Assembly (NCBI GenBank): GCA_017744365.1
Contig: JAGIBL010000003.1
Coordinates: forward strand, 372,001 to 436,000
DNA from: Nocardioidaceae bacterium
Lineage (GTDB): Bacteria; Actinomycetota; Actinomycetes; Propionibacteriales; Nocardioidaceae
DNA: 64,000 nucleotides
Reading direction: 5' to 3'
Shown: positions 14,966 through 23,012 of the stretch, in pieces
Position numbering within the stretch: the first letter of the stretch is position 1
Layout of the letters: every line of letters begins with the position of its first letter
The notes under the pieces: model-generated
Database searches by the model: none
Seen by the model: only the letters and a program-made list of their open reading frames with translations
Told to the model about the DNA's origin: nothing
Made by a program: the position numbers and the translations under genes

Positions 14966-16516
14966 CTAGTGCAGGGGTTCGGTGCGGCCGGGTTCGGGGC
15001 GGTGGGCGACGGCCTCCTCGTCGCGACGGGCCCGGCGCCCGTGGGTGCCGGTGAGCAGCTGCTCGGCGCGGATCACCAGGTAGCCCAGGGCGATGCCGAC
15101 CACGAACGAGTAGACCGCACCGAGGGCGACGCTCTGCACGCTCAGGTCGGAGGCAACCAGGCGGGTCGCGGTCGGGGCGGTGGCGGCGACGCCGAACGCG
15201 CAGACCCACCAGCCCTGGCGCCGCCGGGCGCGCATGAACACGCCCCAGACCAGCGCCGGGTAGCCGAGCAGCGCGACGATCGGGTGCGGCACCGCACCCA
15301 GGGTGTCGCGCAGCGAGTCGCGGACGTCGTCGACCACGTTGACCAGGTCGCGCGAGCCCCACTGGGCGATCGCCTCGCTGTAGGCCATCGCGAGCGCCAG
15401 CATCACGACCGCCGTCCCGGCCACCACGTAGCCGCGACGACCCAGGCCGTGCAGGCCGGCGCCGAGCCGGTAGACGAGCGCGAACGCCCCGGCGAGGGCG
15501 AGCCCGAGGACGACGTACCCGAGCTTGTCGGCGTCGACCCGCGGGTGCGCATCCGGCCCGTAGCCGAGCACCCCGGCGGCGCCCACCCAGGCGATCAGCG
15601 TGGCCACCACCACCTCGCGGATGGCGAGCCGGAACGTGGCCGCCGGCACGGTCGCCATCACCGCGAGCGTCGCGGCCATCACGCCGGTCCCGACCGAGGC
15701 ACCGGCCAGCCACTCCTCGGAACCGGAGACGAACGCGCCCACCGCCAGGCCCGCGGTCAGCACCGCCGCCCAGATCGGCCGCCCGCCCGTGCGGACCGCC
15801 AGTCCCCAGGCGAGCCCGACCGAGATGGTGCCGGCCGAGACCTGGCGGATCAGGTCGGGCAGGTCGGCGGAGGCACGGGCCAGTGCGACGCCGGCGGTGG
15901 CGGCCGCGAGCAGGACGACCCAGACCACGGTCAGCGCGTGCCGGGAGAGCGAGGAGGTCTTCTCCGGCGCCGGACGCGGCGCCTTCCTGGCGACCGGCTG
16001 GGGTGTGGGCTCGGCGATCCGGCGGGCGCCGGTCGCGTGCGGCCGGGCGGCGGCCTGGCGTGCGGCCCGGTTGGCGGCGGCACGCTCGGCGGGGTCCGGC
16101 GCCGGCGAGGCAGGCGGATCGGCATCGGCGGGCGCGGGCGGGTTCGCCCGCAGCGCGGGACGCTCGACGGGGCGGGCCGGTGTGGCCGCGACCCGGCGGC
16201 CGGCGGGGGCGTCGGCCGCGGCCGGCCCGACCAGGGTCGGCCGGTCGGCGCGGCGGGCACCGGGGGGACGCGCGGCGGGACGTTCGCCGGGCGGGAGCAG
16301 CACGGGTCCGGCGGGGATGCTGGGCGGCCGGTTCGCGGGTCGGGCGGCCGGACGTGCGGCTTGGCTCAGCGGAGGCCGGACGTGCTGGGAGTCGTGCGAG
16401 GTCGCCCCGGACTCGTCGGCGGACTCGTCCTGGGGAATCAGCGCGGCCGACTCCTCGAACGGACGGAGGGCACGCCGACGACCTGGCACCCCGTCAGCAC
16501 CGGACACCTGCGCCAC
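14966..16516 (-). CDS. Large membrane protein with Pro/Ala/Arg-rich N-terminal tail
   Basis: This 516-aa protein has two parts. Residues 1-190 are a low-complexity cytoplasmic tail rich in Pro, Ala and Arg (for example RPAARPANRPPSIPAGPVLL). Residues 195-490 carry about eight to nine hydrophobic helices (the first reads HALTVVWVVLLAAATAGVAL). No transporter motif is recognised. The tail may be disordered and act in protein interaction. It resembles DUF-type actinobacterial multi-pass proteins. Function is unknown. Confidence 0.7.
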   Translation of the reverse strand: MAQVSGADGVPGRRRALRPFEESAALIPQDESADESGATSHDSQHVRPPLSQAARPAARPANRPPSIPAGPVLLPPGERPAARPPGARRADRPTLVGPAAADAPAGRRVAATPARPVERPALRANPPAPADADPPASPAPDPAERAAANRAARQAAARPHATGARRIAEPTPQPVARKAPRPAPEKTSSLSRHALTVVWVVLLAAATAGVALARASADLPDLIRQVSAGTISVGLAWGLAVRTGGRPIWAAVLTAGLAVGAFVSGSEEWLAGASVGTGVMAATLAVMATVPAATFRLAIREVVVATLIAWVGAAGVLGYGPDAHPRVDADKLGYVVLGLALAGAFALVYRLGAGLHGLGRRGYVVAGTAVVMLALAMAYSEAIAQWGSRDLVNVVDDVRDSLRDTLGAVPHPIVALLGYPALVWGVFMRARRRQGWWVCAFGVAATAPTATRLVASDLSVQSVALGAVYSFVVGIALGYLVIRAEQLLTGTHGRRARRDEEAVAHRPEPGRTEPLH

Positions 16517-16558
16517 CTCGTGAATTGCTCGACCCCGACGAGTCAGCGTATCAACGGC

Positions 16559-17344
16559 TCAGAATCTGCGATTGGACAACGAGGGGTTGCGCTCCCGGGC
16601 CTCCCGGACGGCATCCAGGGTCAGCGTGGCGTGCAGCACCTCGTCCCCCTCGCCCGCCTCGGCCACCACGTCCCCGGTCGGCGCGACCACCATCGAGTGA
16701 CCGGTGTAGCGGGGCCCGGGCTGGGCCGCGGCGACCACCCAGGCGATGTTCTCGATCGCCCGCGCCTGCACCAGCGTCCGCCACTGCTCGACCTTGCGCG
16801 GCCCGGCCACCCACGCCGCGGGCAGCACCAGCACCTCGGCCCCCTCGGCGGACAGGGCCCGGGCCAGCTCGGGGAAGCGCAGGTCGTAGCAGGTCATCAG
16901 CCCGGTGCGTAGGCCGCCGACCTCGGTCAGCACCGGGGTCAGCGGGCCGGGGGTGACCAGGTCGGTCTCCCGGTTGCCGAAGGAGTCGTAGAGGTGGATC
17001 TTCCGGTACGTCGTGAGCCGGTCGCCATCGGCGAGCACGAGCGTGTTGTACGGACGGGCGGGATCCTCGGCGGTCTCGAACATCCCGGCCAGCACCGCCG
17101 TACGGCGTCGCGCCGCCAGCGAGCGCACCGCGGTGACGAACGGACCGTCCAGCGGCTCGGCGTACGGCGCCAGGTCCGAACCCGGCTCGCCGAAGTCGCG
17201 CGCGAACGCCTCGGGCAGCACCACCAGGTCGGCGTCCTCGCCGAGGTCGCCGCCCTCGGCCAGCCGCTCCAGCGCCGCCCGGTTCTCGGCCGGGTCGAGG
17301 GAGGAGGCGTGCTGCCAGACGGTCACGCGCAGTTCGGCACCCAT
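16559..17344 (-). CDS. Carbon-nitrogen hydrolase (nitrilase superfamily)
   Basis: This is a 261-aa cytosolic amidohydrolase. The Glu-Lys-Cys triad is clear: Glu in VVLPEAFARDF near residue 44, Lys in YRKIHLYDSFGNRE near residue 115, and Cys in GLMTCYDLRFPELAR near residue 152. It resembles the Nit2/omega-amidase and deaminated-glutathione amidase branch, so amide repair is a likely role, but the substrate is not fixed. It is divergent from the MobA-like gene by 26 bp. Confidence 0.88.
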   Translation of the reverse strand: MGAELRVTVWQHASSLDPAENRAALERLAEGGDLGEDADLVVLPEAFARDFGEPGSDLAPYAEPLDGPFVTAVRSLAARRRTAVLAGMFETAEDPARPYNTLVLADGDRLTTYRKIHLYDSFGNRETDLVTPGPLTPVLTEVGGLRTGLMTCYDLRFPELARALSAEGAEVLVLPAAWVAGPRKVEQWRTLVQARAIENIAWVVAAAQPGPRYTGHSMVVAPTGDVVAEAGEGDEVLHATLTLDAVREARERNPSLSNRRF

Positions 17345-17370
17345 CCCCCCAGCGTGCCAGACTGCCGCGC

Positions 17371-17973
17371 ATGAGCGAGGCGGCCCCCACCTCCCGCAGG
17401 ACCGGCGCGGTCATCCTCTCCGGCGGCGGCGCGGTCCGGCTCGACGGTGCGGACAAGGCCTCGGTCGAGCTCGGCGGGCTCACCCTGCTCGAGCACGCGC
17501 TCGGCGCGGTCGTGGACGCCGACGAGGTGGTCGTGGTCGGCGAGCCGGTGCCCACCACCCGGCCGGTCACCTTCACCCGGGAGGACCCGGCCGGCGGCGG
17601 ACCCGCGGCCGGCCTGCTCGCCGGGCTCCGCTGCTTCGCCCGGCGTCCGGACCGGGTGCTCGCGCTCGCCGTGGACATGCCGCTGGTGACCAGCTGGACG
17701 GTGCGCCGGCTGACCGATGCCCTGGACGCCTCCGGGGCCGACGGCGCCGCACTCATCGACGAGGGCCGTCGGGTGCAGCTGCTCTGCGCGGTCTACTCCC
17801 TCGACGCCCTCGACCGGGTGCGCCCGCCGTACGAGGAGGAGTTCGGGCTCGCCATGAAGGACCTGGTCCGGGTGCTGCGGATCGAGCAGGTCCCGGCGAT
17901 CGGCCCGGAGTCGCAGGACGTCGACACCTGGGACGACCTGCGCCGGCTGCGCGAGGCCCTGGGCGACCGCTGA
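17371..17973 (+). CDS. MobA-like molybdenum cofactor guanylyltransferase
   Basis: This is a 200-aa NTP transferase of the MobA type, which attaches GMP to molybdopterin. The N-terminal nucleotide loop reads AVILSGGGAVRLDGADKASV, with the conserved GG and Lys of the family. LALAVDMPLVT carries the metal-binding Asp near residue 94, and GPAAGLLAGL follows the usual GP-GG motif. The next gene encodes DUF6457, a domain often fused to or found next to MobA in actinobacteria, which supports the assignment. No molybdoenzyme is in the window. Confidence 0.8.
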   Translation: MSEAAPTSRRTGAVILSGGGAVRLDGADKASVELGGLTLLEHALGAVVDADEVVVVGEPVPTTRPVTFTREDPAGGGPAAGLLAGLRCFARRPDRVLALAVDMPLVTSWTVRRLTDALDASGADGAALIDEGRRVQLLCAVYSLDALDRVRPPYEEEFGLAMKDLVRVLRIEQVPAIGPESQDVDTWDDLRRLREALGDR

Positions 17974-18016
17974 GAACCCCTTGCGCGCAGGCCGGTCCTC
18001 GACAATCGTGGGCAGC

Positions 18017-18322
18017 GTGAACCTGCACGACTGGATCGATGAGCTGTGCGACGCGCTCGACGTCGAGGTGGACCTCGACGAGGCCCTGATCCTCGACCTC
18101 GCGCGCGAGGCCGCACACAACGTGGACCGCCCGGCTGCCCCGATCACGACCTTCCTGCTCGGCTACGCCGCGGCCCGTTCCGACGGTGACCCGGACGAGC
18201 TGGAGCGGCTCGCCGGCGCGGCCACCGACCTGGCCCGGCGGTGGGACAAGTCGGCGTACGAGGTCGAGCACGAGGACGACGACCCCGAGGTCGAGGAAGA
18301 GCTGGAGTCGGTCGACGCCTGA
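18017..18322 (+). CDS. DUF6457 domain protein
   Basis: This is a 101-aa acidic helical protein with NLHDWIDELCDALDVEVDLD near the start and RPAAPITTFLLGYAAARS in the middle. This matches the DUF6457 family that accompanies molybdenum-cofactor nucleotidyltransferases. The C-terminal tail is very acidic. It lies 43 bp downstream of the MobA-like gene and is probably co-transcribed. A GTG nine bases upstream (18008) is an alternative start. Confidence 0.72.
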   Translation: MNLHDWIDELCDALDVEVDLDEALILDLAREAAHNVDRPAAPITTFLLGYAAARSDGDPDELERLAGAATDLARRWDKSAYEVEHEDDDPEVEEELESVDA

Positions 18323-18369
18323 CCAGCGCTGGGAGCCGCCGCGAGGACGCGGCCCCTAGGCTGACGCTC

Positions 18370-19341
18370 ATGCGTGCCGTCCTCGCTCCCGAACCCGGAG
18401 GGCCCGACGCCCTCGTCGTCACCGAGCTGCCCGACCTCGAGCCGGGACCCGGCGAGGTCGTCCTCGACGTGGCCGCGTCCGCGATCAACCGCGCCGACAC
18501 CCTGCAGCGGATGGGCTTCTACCCGCCTCCGCCCGGCGCCACCGACGTGCTCGGCCTGGAGTGCTCGGGCACGGTGCGCGCCGTCGGCGAGGACGTCACC
18601 GGCTGGGCCGTCGGCGACCAGGCGTGTGCGCTGCTGGCCAGCGGCGGGTACGCCGAGCAGGTGGCCGTTCCCGCCGGGCAGCTGATGCCGGTGCCGGCCG
18701 GGCTGTCCCTGATCGAGGCGGCCGCGCTGCCCGAGGTGGCCTGCACGGTCTGGTCGAACGTCTACATGGTGGCCAACCTGCAGCCCGGCGAGACCTTCCT
18801 GGTGCACGGCGGCGCCGGTGGCATCGGCACGTTCGCGATCCAGCTCGCCGCGACGCTCGGCTCCCGGGTGTTCACCACCGCCGGGACGCCGGAGAAGCGC
18901 GCCCTGTGCGAGTCGCTCGGCGCAGAACGGGCGATCGACTACCGCGAGGAGGACTTCGTCGCTGTGCTGGGCGAGGCCGGTGGCGCCGACGTCATCCTCG
19001 ACAACATGGGCGCGAAGTACCTGGACCGCAACGTGCAGGCCCTGGCCACCTCGGGACGGCTGGTCATCATCGGCATGCAGGGCGGCGTCCGCGGCGAGCT
19101 CGACATCGCGCGGCTGCTGGCCAAGCGCGGCGCGGTGATCGCGACCTCGCTGCGCGCCCGGCCGGCGGCGGAGAAGGCCGCGGTGTGCCGCGCGGTCGCC
19201 GAGCACGTCTGGCCGCTGGTCGCCGAGGGCAAGGTGAAGCCGATGGTGCACGCCGAGTTCGGGCTCGACGAGGTGTCCCAGGCGCACACGCTCATGGACG
19301 CCGGCGACCACACCGGCAAGATCGTGCTCCGGGTCGACTAG
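18370..19341 (+). CDS. NAD(P)H:quinone oxidoreductase, zinc-free MDR family
   Basis: This 323-aa protein is a medium-chain dehydrogenase/reductase of the PIG3/QorA type. INRADTLQRMGFYPPPPGA is the diagnostic quinone-oxidoreductase segment. The cofactor loop FLVHGGAGGIGTFAIQLA near residue 146 fits NADPH. No catalytic zinc cysteines are present. TAGGCT lies 7 bp before the ATG, so translation is probably leaderless. It probably reduces quinones or enals in the cytosol. Confidence 0.88.
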   Translation: MRAVLAPEPGGPDALVVTELPDLEPGPGEVVLDVAASAINRADTLQRMGFYPPPPGATDVLGLECSGTVRAVGEDVTGWAVGDQACALLASGGYAEQVAVPAGQLMPVPAGLSLIEAAALPEVACTVWSNVYMVANLQPGETFLVHGGAGGIGTFAIQLAATLGSRVFTTAGTPEKRALCESLGAERAIDYREEDFVAVLGEAGGADVILDNMGAKYLDRNVQALATSGRLVIIGMQGGVRGELDIARLLAKRGAVIATSLRARPAAEKAAVCRAVAEHVWPLVAEGKVKPMVHAEFGLDEVSQAHTLMDAGDHTGKIVLRVD

Positions 19342-19346
19342 GGGAG

Positions 19347-19856
19347 CTACTTCCTCTTGACCACGTAGGTGACCAGGACCCCGTCGCCGGTGTGGGTGGC
19401 GGTGAAGCCGACCTCGTACGACGCGCTGCGGAACGTGCGCACCTGCAGGTTCTCCTGCATCGTCTTCGCGCCCGAGGTGAAACCGGCCGCCTCCAGCTTG
19501 GCGGTCGCCTGGTCGGCCAGGTCCTCGAGGGCGCCCTTCGGCTGCAGCACCACCGACCAGTCGTAGCGACCGCCCGGCTCGCCGACGGTCCCGTTGACGA
19601 CGTCGGCGTCGATGAGCGGGACGTCCTTGTCCGGGAAGCCGGTCGGCAGGCCCTGCTGGACGATGACCCGGCCGCCGGCCGCACCCGCGTCACCGCCGGG
19701 ATTGGCGGGAGCGGGAGCCGTCGTCGGGGCGGTGGTCGGGGCCGTGGTCGGCGCCTTGGCCGGCTTGTCGGCGGACGTGTCGCCGTCGCCCCCGCAGCCG
19801 GTCAGGAGGGTGAGCGCGAGCGCCGCGGCACCGAGAGCGGCCAGACGGGTTCTCAT
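19347..19856 (-). CDS. Lipoprotein of unknown function
   Basis: This is a 169-aa predicted lipoprotein. The lipobox LLTGC has Cys at residue 21. A Thr/Ala/Pro linker with repeated TTAP follows (residues 35-52). A folded domain then begins near VIVQQGLPTGFP and ends in VLVTYVVKRK. No named domain is recognised. It is convergent with the quinone oxidoreductase gene (5 bp apart). Confidence 0.78.
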   Translation of the reverse strand: MRTRLAALGAAALALTLLTGCGGDGDTSADKPAKAPTTAPTTAPTTAPAPANPGGDAGAAGGRVIVQQGLPTGFPDKDVPLIDADVVNGTVGEPGGRYDWSVVLQPKGALEDLADQATAKLEAAGFTSGAKTMQENLQVRTFRSASYEVGFTATHTGDGVLVTYVVKRK

Positions 19857-19915
19857 GGGGCGAATTGAACCAGGCGGCCCGGGGCGACGGACAGCGAACG
19901 GCTACAGTCACGAGC

Positions 19916-20464
19916 ATGTCCGAGCAGCCGCACGACGCCCCCGAGACCGACCCCCGGGTGATGATCATCGACCCGCAGGGCGCTCCCGCCGCTTCCGCCG
20001 AGGACCAGGCGGAGGAGGAGGTCACCGACCTGATCGAGGAGCCGGCCAAGGTGATGCGGATCGGCAGCATGATCCGCAGCCTGCTCGAGGAGGTGAAAGC
20101 CGCGCCCGTCGACGACGCCGGCCGCACCCGGCTGGCAGGCGTGCTGAAGACCTCGATCAGCGAGCTCAAGGAGGGCCTGGCACCCGAGCTCGGCGAGGAG
20201 CTGGACCGGCTGATCGAGCCGTTCAGCGAGGAGACCCCGTCGGAGTCCGAGCTGCGGATCGCGCAGGCCCAGCTGGTGGGCTGGCTGGAGGGGCTGTTCC
20301 ACGGCATCCAGACCGCGATCTACGCCCAGCAGATGGCCGCCCGGGCCCAGCTCGAGCAGATGCGCCGGGCCCTGCCCGCGGGCCAGATGCCGCCGGGAAT
20401 GCACCCGGGCCAGCAGCAGGAGCAGCCGGGCTCGGAGCAGAGCTCCGGGGGCATGTACCTCTAG
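19916..20464 (+). CDS. bpa: Bacterial proteasome activator (Bpa/PafE)
   Basis: This is a 182-aa ATP-independent proteasome activator that forms a ring and opens the 20S gate. The central helical region has the family signatures EEPAKVMRIGSMIRSLLEEV and LVGWLEGLFHGIQTAIYAQQ. The C-terminus ends GGMYL, equivalent to the GQYL gate-opening tail of mycobacterial PafE. TACAGT lies 7 bp before the ATG, indicating a leaderless transcript. No proteasome subunit genes are in the window. Its last codons overlap a convergent gene by 4 bp. Confidence 0.92.
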   Translation: MSEQPHDAPETDPRVMIIDPQGAPAASAEDQAEEEVTDLIEEPAKVMRIGSMIRSLLEEVKAAPVDDAGRTRLAGVLKTSISELKEGLAPELGEELDRLIEPFSEETPSESELRIAQAQLVGWLEGLFHGIQTAIYAQQMAARAQLEQMRRALPAGQMPPGMHPGQQQEQPGSEQSSGGMYL

Positions 20465-21042
20465 TACCCGCCGTACTGGCTCGGCCCGCTCGGCGGTCCG
20501 AAGAACCGGCGCCGCAGCACCAGCGCGCCACCCCCGAGTAGCGCGAGCACGATCACGCCGATGCCGACGAACCGGATCCGGTCGGGTCCGTCCGAGGACG
20601 GCTCGGCCTCCCCGGAGAACGTCGGCAGCGGTTCGACCGGGTCGCCGGTGGCCTTCTCCACCGCGGTGACCACCTGCTCGCCGTACGGCGCGGTGCCGCT
20701 GCACTGGTTCGCGCTGAGCCGGCCGGGATGCTTGCCCTGCAGGAAGAAGACGTAGACCTCGTCGGTGGCCAGCTCGCCGAGCCCGCAGGAGGCCTCGCTC
20801 GCCGAGCTGTGCACCTTCTCGCGCATCCCGGCGATGCCCTTGAAGACCTGGTCGACGCGGATGCCGTAGCTGGCGTCGATGCCGTTGTCCTGGCGCCACT
20901 CGAGAGTCGCGACCACGACGGTGTCGGCGCGCTTGGCCGCCTGGGCCGGCGTCGAGGCGACGCACGAGCAGGCGAGCGCGACGCTCGGGCTGACCAGCAC
21001 CATGCCTGCAGCGAGCAGCAGGACCACCAGGAAGCGTCGCAC
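20461..21042 (-). CDS. Secreted/anchored TIMP-like (NTR fold) protein
   Basis: This is a 193-aa exported protein. The signal peptide ends at ALA before Cys-Ser-Cys (CSCVA, residues 25-29), the hallmark N-terminus of the TIMP/netrin-like fold. Further Cys lie in EASCGLG and ANQCSG, giving the expected disulphide partners. A Pro/Ser-rich linker leads to a C-terminal TM helix (FVGIGVIVLALLGGGALVL) and the basic tail RRRFF, so it is anchored outside the membrane. Protease inhibition is known for animal TIMPs but is not shown for bacterial homologues. Confidence 0.8.
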   Translation of the reverse strand: MRRFLVVLLLAAGMVLVSPSVALACSCVASTPAQAAKRADTVVVATLEWRQDNGIDASYGIRVDQVFKGIAGMREKVHSSASEASCGLGELATDEVYVFFLQGKHPGRLSANQCSGTAPYGEQVVTAVEKATGDPVEPLPTFSGEAEPSSDGPDRIRFVGIGVIVLALLGGGALVLRRRFFGPPSGPSQYGGY

Positions 21043-21046
21043 CGTC

Positions 21047-21862
21047 TCAGTGTTCCCGGGCTCTCACCGGGGTGTCGAGGAGGCGCTCGATGATCTGGGC
21101 CACACCGTCCTCGTCGTTGGCCGGCGCGACCAGCGTGGTCGCGGCGAGCAGGCTCGGGTGCGCGTTGGCCATCGCGTACGACGTCCCGGCCCAGGCCAGC
21201 AGCGGCAGGTCGTTCGGCATGTCCCCGAAGGCGACCACCTCGTCGGCCTCGACCCCGCGCTCGGCGCAGAACAGCGCCAGCGTCGACGCCTTCGTGACCC
21301 CGTGCGCACTGATCTCCAGCAGCGTCGTCGCCGAGGACCAGGTGATCTCGACCTGGTCGCCGACGGCGGCCTCCGCGGCGTCCCAGAACTCCTGCGGCGG
21401 CAGGTCCTCGTGCCGGGCGAGCAGCTTGTACGCCGGCCGGTCGGCGATCTCGGCGAAGGTGCCGCGCCGGCTGTCCGGGGGCAGCGGGTGCCGCTCGAGG
21501 AAGTGCTCCTCCAGGGCGATCCCGGCGAGGGTCTCCACCGCGAACCGCGATCCGGGGACCGCCGTACGAAGCCGCTCGGTGACGGTGTGCAGCACGTCGA
21601 CCGCGATCGGCCTCTCCAGGTACGGCGCCGCGCCGGCCACGTCCCAGATCAGGGCGCCGTTGGAGACGATGGCGTAGCCGTGGCCGCCGACGTGCTCGAA
21701 GAGCTCCTCGGCCCAGCGCAGCGGCCGGCCGGTCACGAACACGACGTCGAGACCGCGTTCCTCGGCGGCCACCAGGGCGGCCCGGGTGCGCGGGGTCAGG
21801 GTGCCGTCGCTGTGCAGCAGGGTGCCGTCGAGATCCGTCGCCACCAGCCTGACCGTGCCCAC
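21047..21862 (-). CDS. HAD-superfamily phosphatase, Cof type
   Basis: This is a 271-aa Cof-type (class IIB) HAD hydrolase that usually acts on sugar phosphates or nucleotides. Motif I is ATDLDGTLL near residue 9. Motif II is FVTGRPLRWA. Motif III/IV contains VVAFGDMPNDLPLLAWAGT near residue 215. The GTG start follows a TAGCCT hexamer by six bases. The gene is divergent from a DinB-like gene across a region with two TetR-type dyads. Confidence 0.88.
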   Translation of the reverse strand: MGTVRLVATDLDGTLLHSDGTLTPRTRAALVAAEERGLDVVFVTGRPLRWAEELFEHVGGHGYAIVSNGALIWDVAGAAPYLERPIAVDVLHTVTERLRTAVPGSRFAVETLAGIALEEHFLERHPLPPDSRRGTFAEIADRPAYKLLARHEDLPPQEFWDAAEAAVGDQVEITWSSATTLLEISAHGVTKASTLALFCAERGVEADEVVAFGDMPNDLPLLAWAGTSYAMANAHPSLLAATTLVAPANDEDGVAQIIERLLDTPVRAREH

Positions 21863-21888
21863 GGGGCGAGGCTATCCGGGCCCTTCTC

Positions 21889-21946
21889 AACCAAACGGTT
21901 TACAACTGGATCCGCCGCCGCTAGAGTGCTGCTCAACCGATTGGTT
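21889..21946. promoter_or_regulatory. Two TetR-type dyads
   Basis: AACC-AAAC-GGTT (21889-21900) and AACC-GATT-GGTT (21935-21946, extended to a 7-bp CTCAACC/GGTTGAG dyad) are 46 bp apart in front of the gene at 21959. Such AACC-N4-GGTT sites are typical of TetR/AcrR repressors. No TetR gene is adjacent. Confidence 0.5.
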
Positions 21947-21958
21947 GAGGAGAAGTCG

Positions 21959-22525
21959 ATGGGCACACCCGCCGAGAACCACCGCCAGGTCGCCGACGCG
22001 TTCGGTGCCTACGTCCGCACCGCCGACCCGGCCCGCTGGGACGACCCGTCGCCGGTGGCCGAGTGGCGCGCCCGCGACGTCGTGGGCCACCTCGTCGAGT
22101 GGCTGCCCGCGTTCCTGGAGTCGAGCACCTCGGTCCGGCTCGACCCCGGGCCGTCCGCGGCGCAGGACCCGGTCGCCGCCTGGGAGCACCACGCCGCCGC
22201 GGTGCAGGCGCTGATCGAGGATCCGGCCTCGGCCGCGGTGATGGTCTCGAACCCGCACCTGGGCGAGCAGCCGCTGGTGCCGACGATCGACATGATCTAC
22301 ACCAACGACGTCTTCCTGCACACCTGGGACCTGGCCAAGGCGACCGGCCAGGAGGTCGCCCTCGACGCCGAGACCTGCGCGGTGATGCTGGCGGGGATGG
22401 AGCCGATGGACGAGATGCTGCGGCAGAGCGGTCAGTACGGCCCGAAGGTCGAGGTGCCCGCGGACGCCGACCCGCAGACCAGGCTGATGGCGTTCATCGG
22501 GAGGAACCCACTGGCCTGGCGGTGA
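21959..22525 (+). CDS. TIGR03086-type metal-binding protein (DinB/mycothiol-dependent maleylpyruvate isomerase fold)
   Basis: This 188-aa protein belongs to the DinB-like group common in actinobacteria. WRARDVVGHLVEWLPAFLES carries the first His, and YTNDVFLHTWDLAKATG carries the second metal-ligand His-Trp-Asp motif. Members bind a divalent metal and often use mycothiol. The substrate is unknown. A GAGG site precedes the ATG, and the upstream dyads suggest TetR control. Its 3' end overlaps the convergent GNAT gene by 32 bp. Confidence 0.78.
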   Translation: MGTPAENHRQVADAFGAYVRTADPARWDDPSPVAEWRARDVVGHLVEWLPAFLESSTSVRLDPGPSAAQDPVAAWEHHAAAVQALIEDPASAAVMVSNPHLGEQPLVPTIDMIYTNDVFLHTWDLAKATGQEVALDAETCAVMLAGMEPMDEMLRQSGQYGPKVEVPADADPQTRLMAFIGRNPLAWR

Positions 22526-23012
22526 GTGGACGGGCCATCACCAGGTTCCCCTCGTCGTCGCTACCGCGCAGGATCGTGAAGCCGCACTTGGCCAGCACCC
22601 GGATGCTGGCGGCGTTCTCCGGCTCGACGCTCGCGCGGACCCGGACGCCGGCGGCGTCGGTGAGGGCCAGCAGGCCGCGCAGCGCCTCGGTGGCCACGCC
22701 GCGCCCGCGCGCCTCGTCGACCAGGCCGTAGCCGACCTCGACCTCCTCGACGCCGTCGCCGGCCGGCTCCGGCGGGCCGAAGAAGCCGATCGAGCCGACC
22801 ACGAGGCCGTCGAAGGCACGGACGATGCGGCGCGAGCTCCAGCAGGAGTCGTCGCGGATCATCGAGACCCCGTCGAGGTCGTCCTGGCGCGGGAAGTCCG
22901 CGTGCCAGGAGGGCTCCCGCTGCCCGGCCCGCATCGCGGCCGCGGCCGCGGGGGTGATCCGCTCCAGGTGCAGGCGCGGAGTGCGGACGGTGTCGGGGAT
23001 CAGGGGAACCAC
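22494..23012 (-). CDS. GNAT-family N-acetyltransferase
   Basis: This is a 172-aa RimJ/RimL-like acetyltransferase, with TPRLHLERITPAAAAAMRAG at the N-terminus. The acetyl-CoA motif A is EVGYGLVDEARGRGVATEAL near residue 103, and the C-terminal part is EPENAASIRVLAKCGF. The substrate is unknown. The GTG start overlaps the end of the upstream HAD gene by 13 bp, consistent with an operon. Confidence 0.82.
   Translation of the reverse strand: MVPLIPDTVRTPRLHLERITPAAAAAMRAGQREPSWHADFPRQDDLDGVSMIRDDSCWSSRRIVRAFDGLVVGSIGFFGPPEPAGDGVEEVEVGYGLVDEARGRGVATEALRGLLALTDAAGVRVRASVEPENAASIRVLAKCGFTILRGSDDEGNLVMARPLTARPVGSSR

Noticed and set aside
15960-16420. Repetitive DNA in the Pro/Ala-rich membrane protein resembling a repeat array
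   Set aside because: The repeats are codon-level (Pro, Ala, Arg), irregular in length and without spacers. There is no CRISPR or cas gene in the window.
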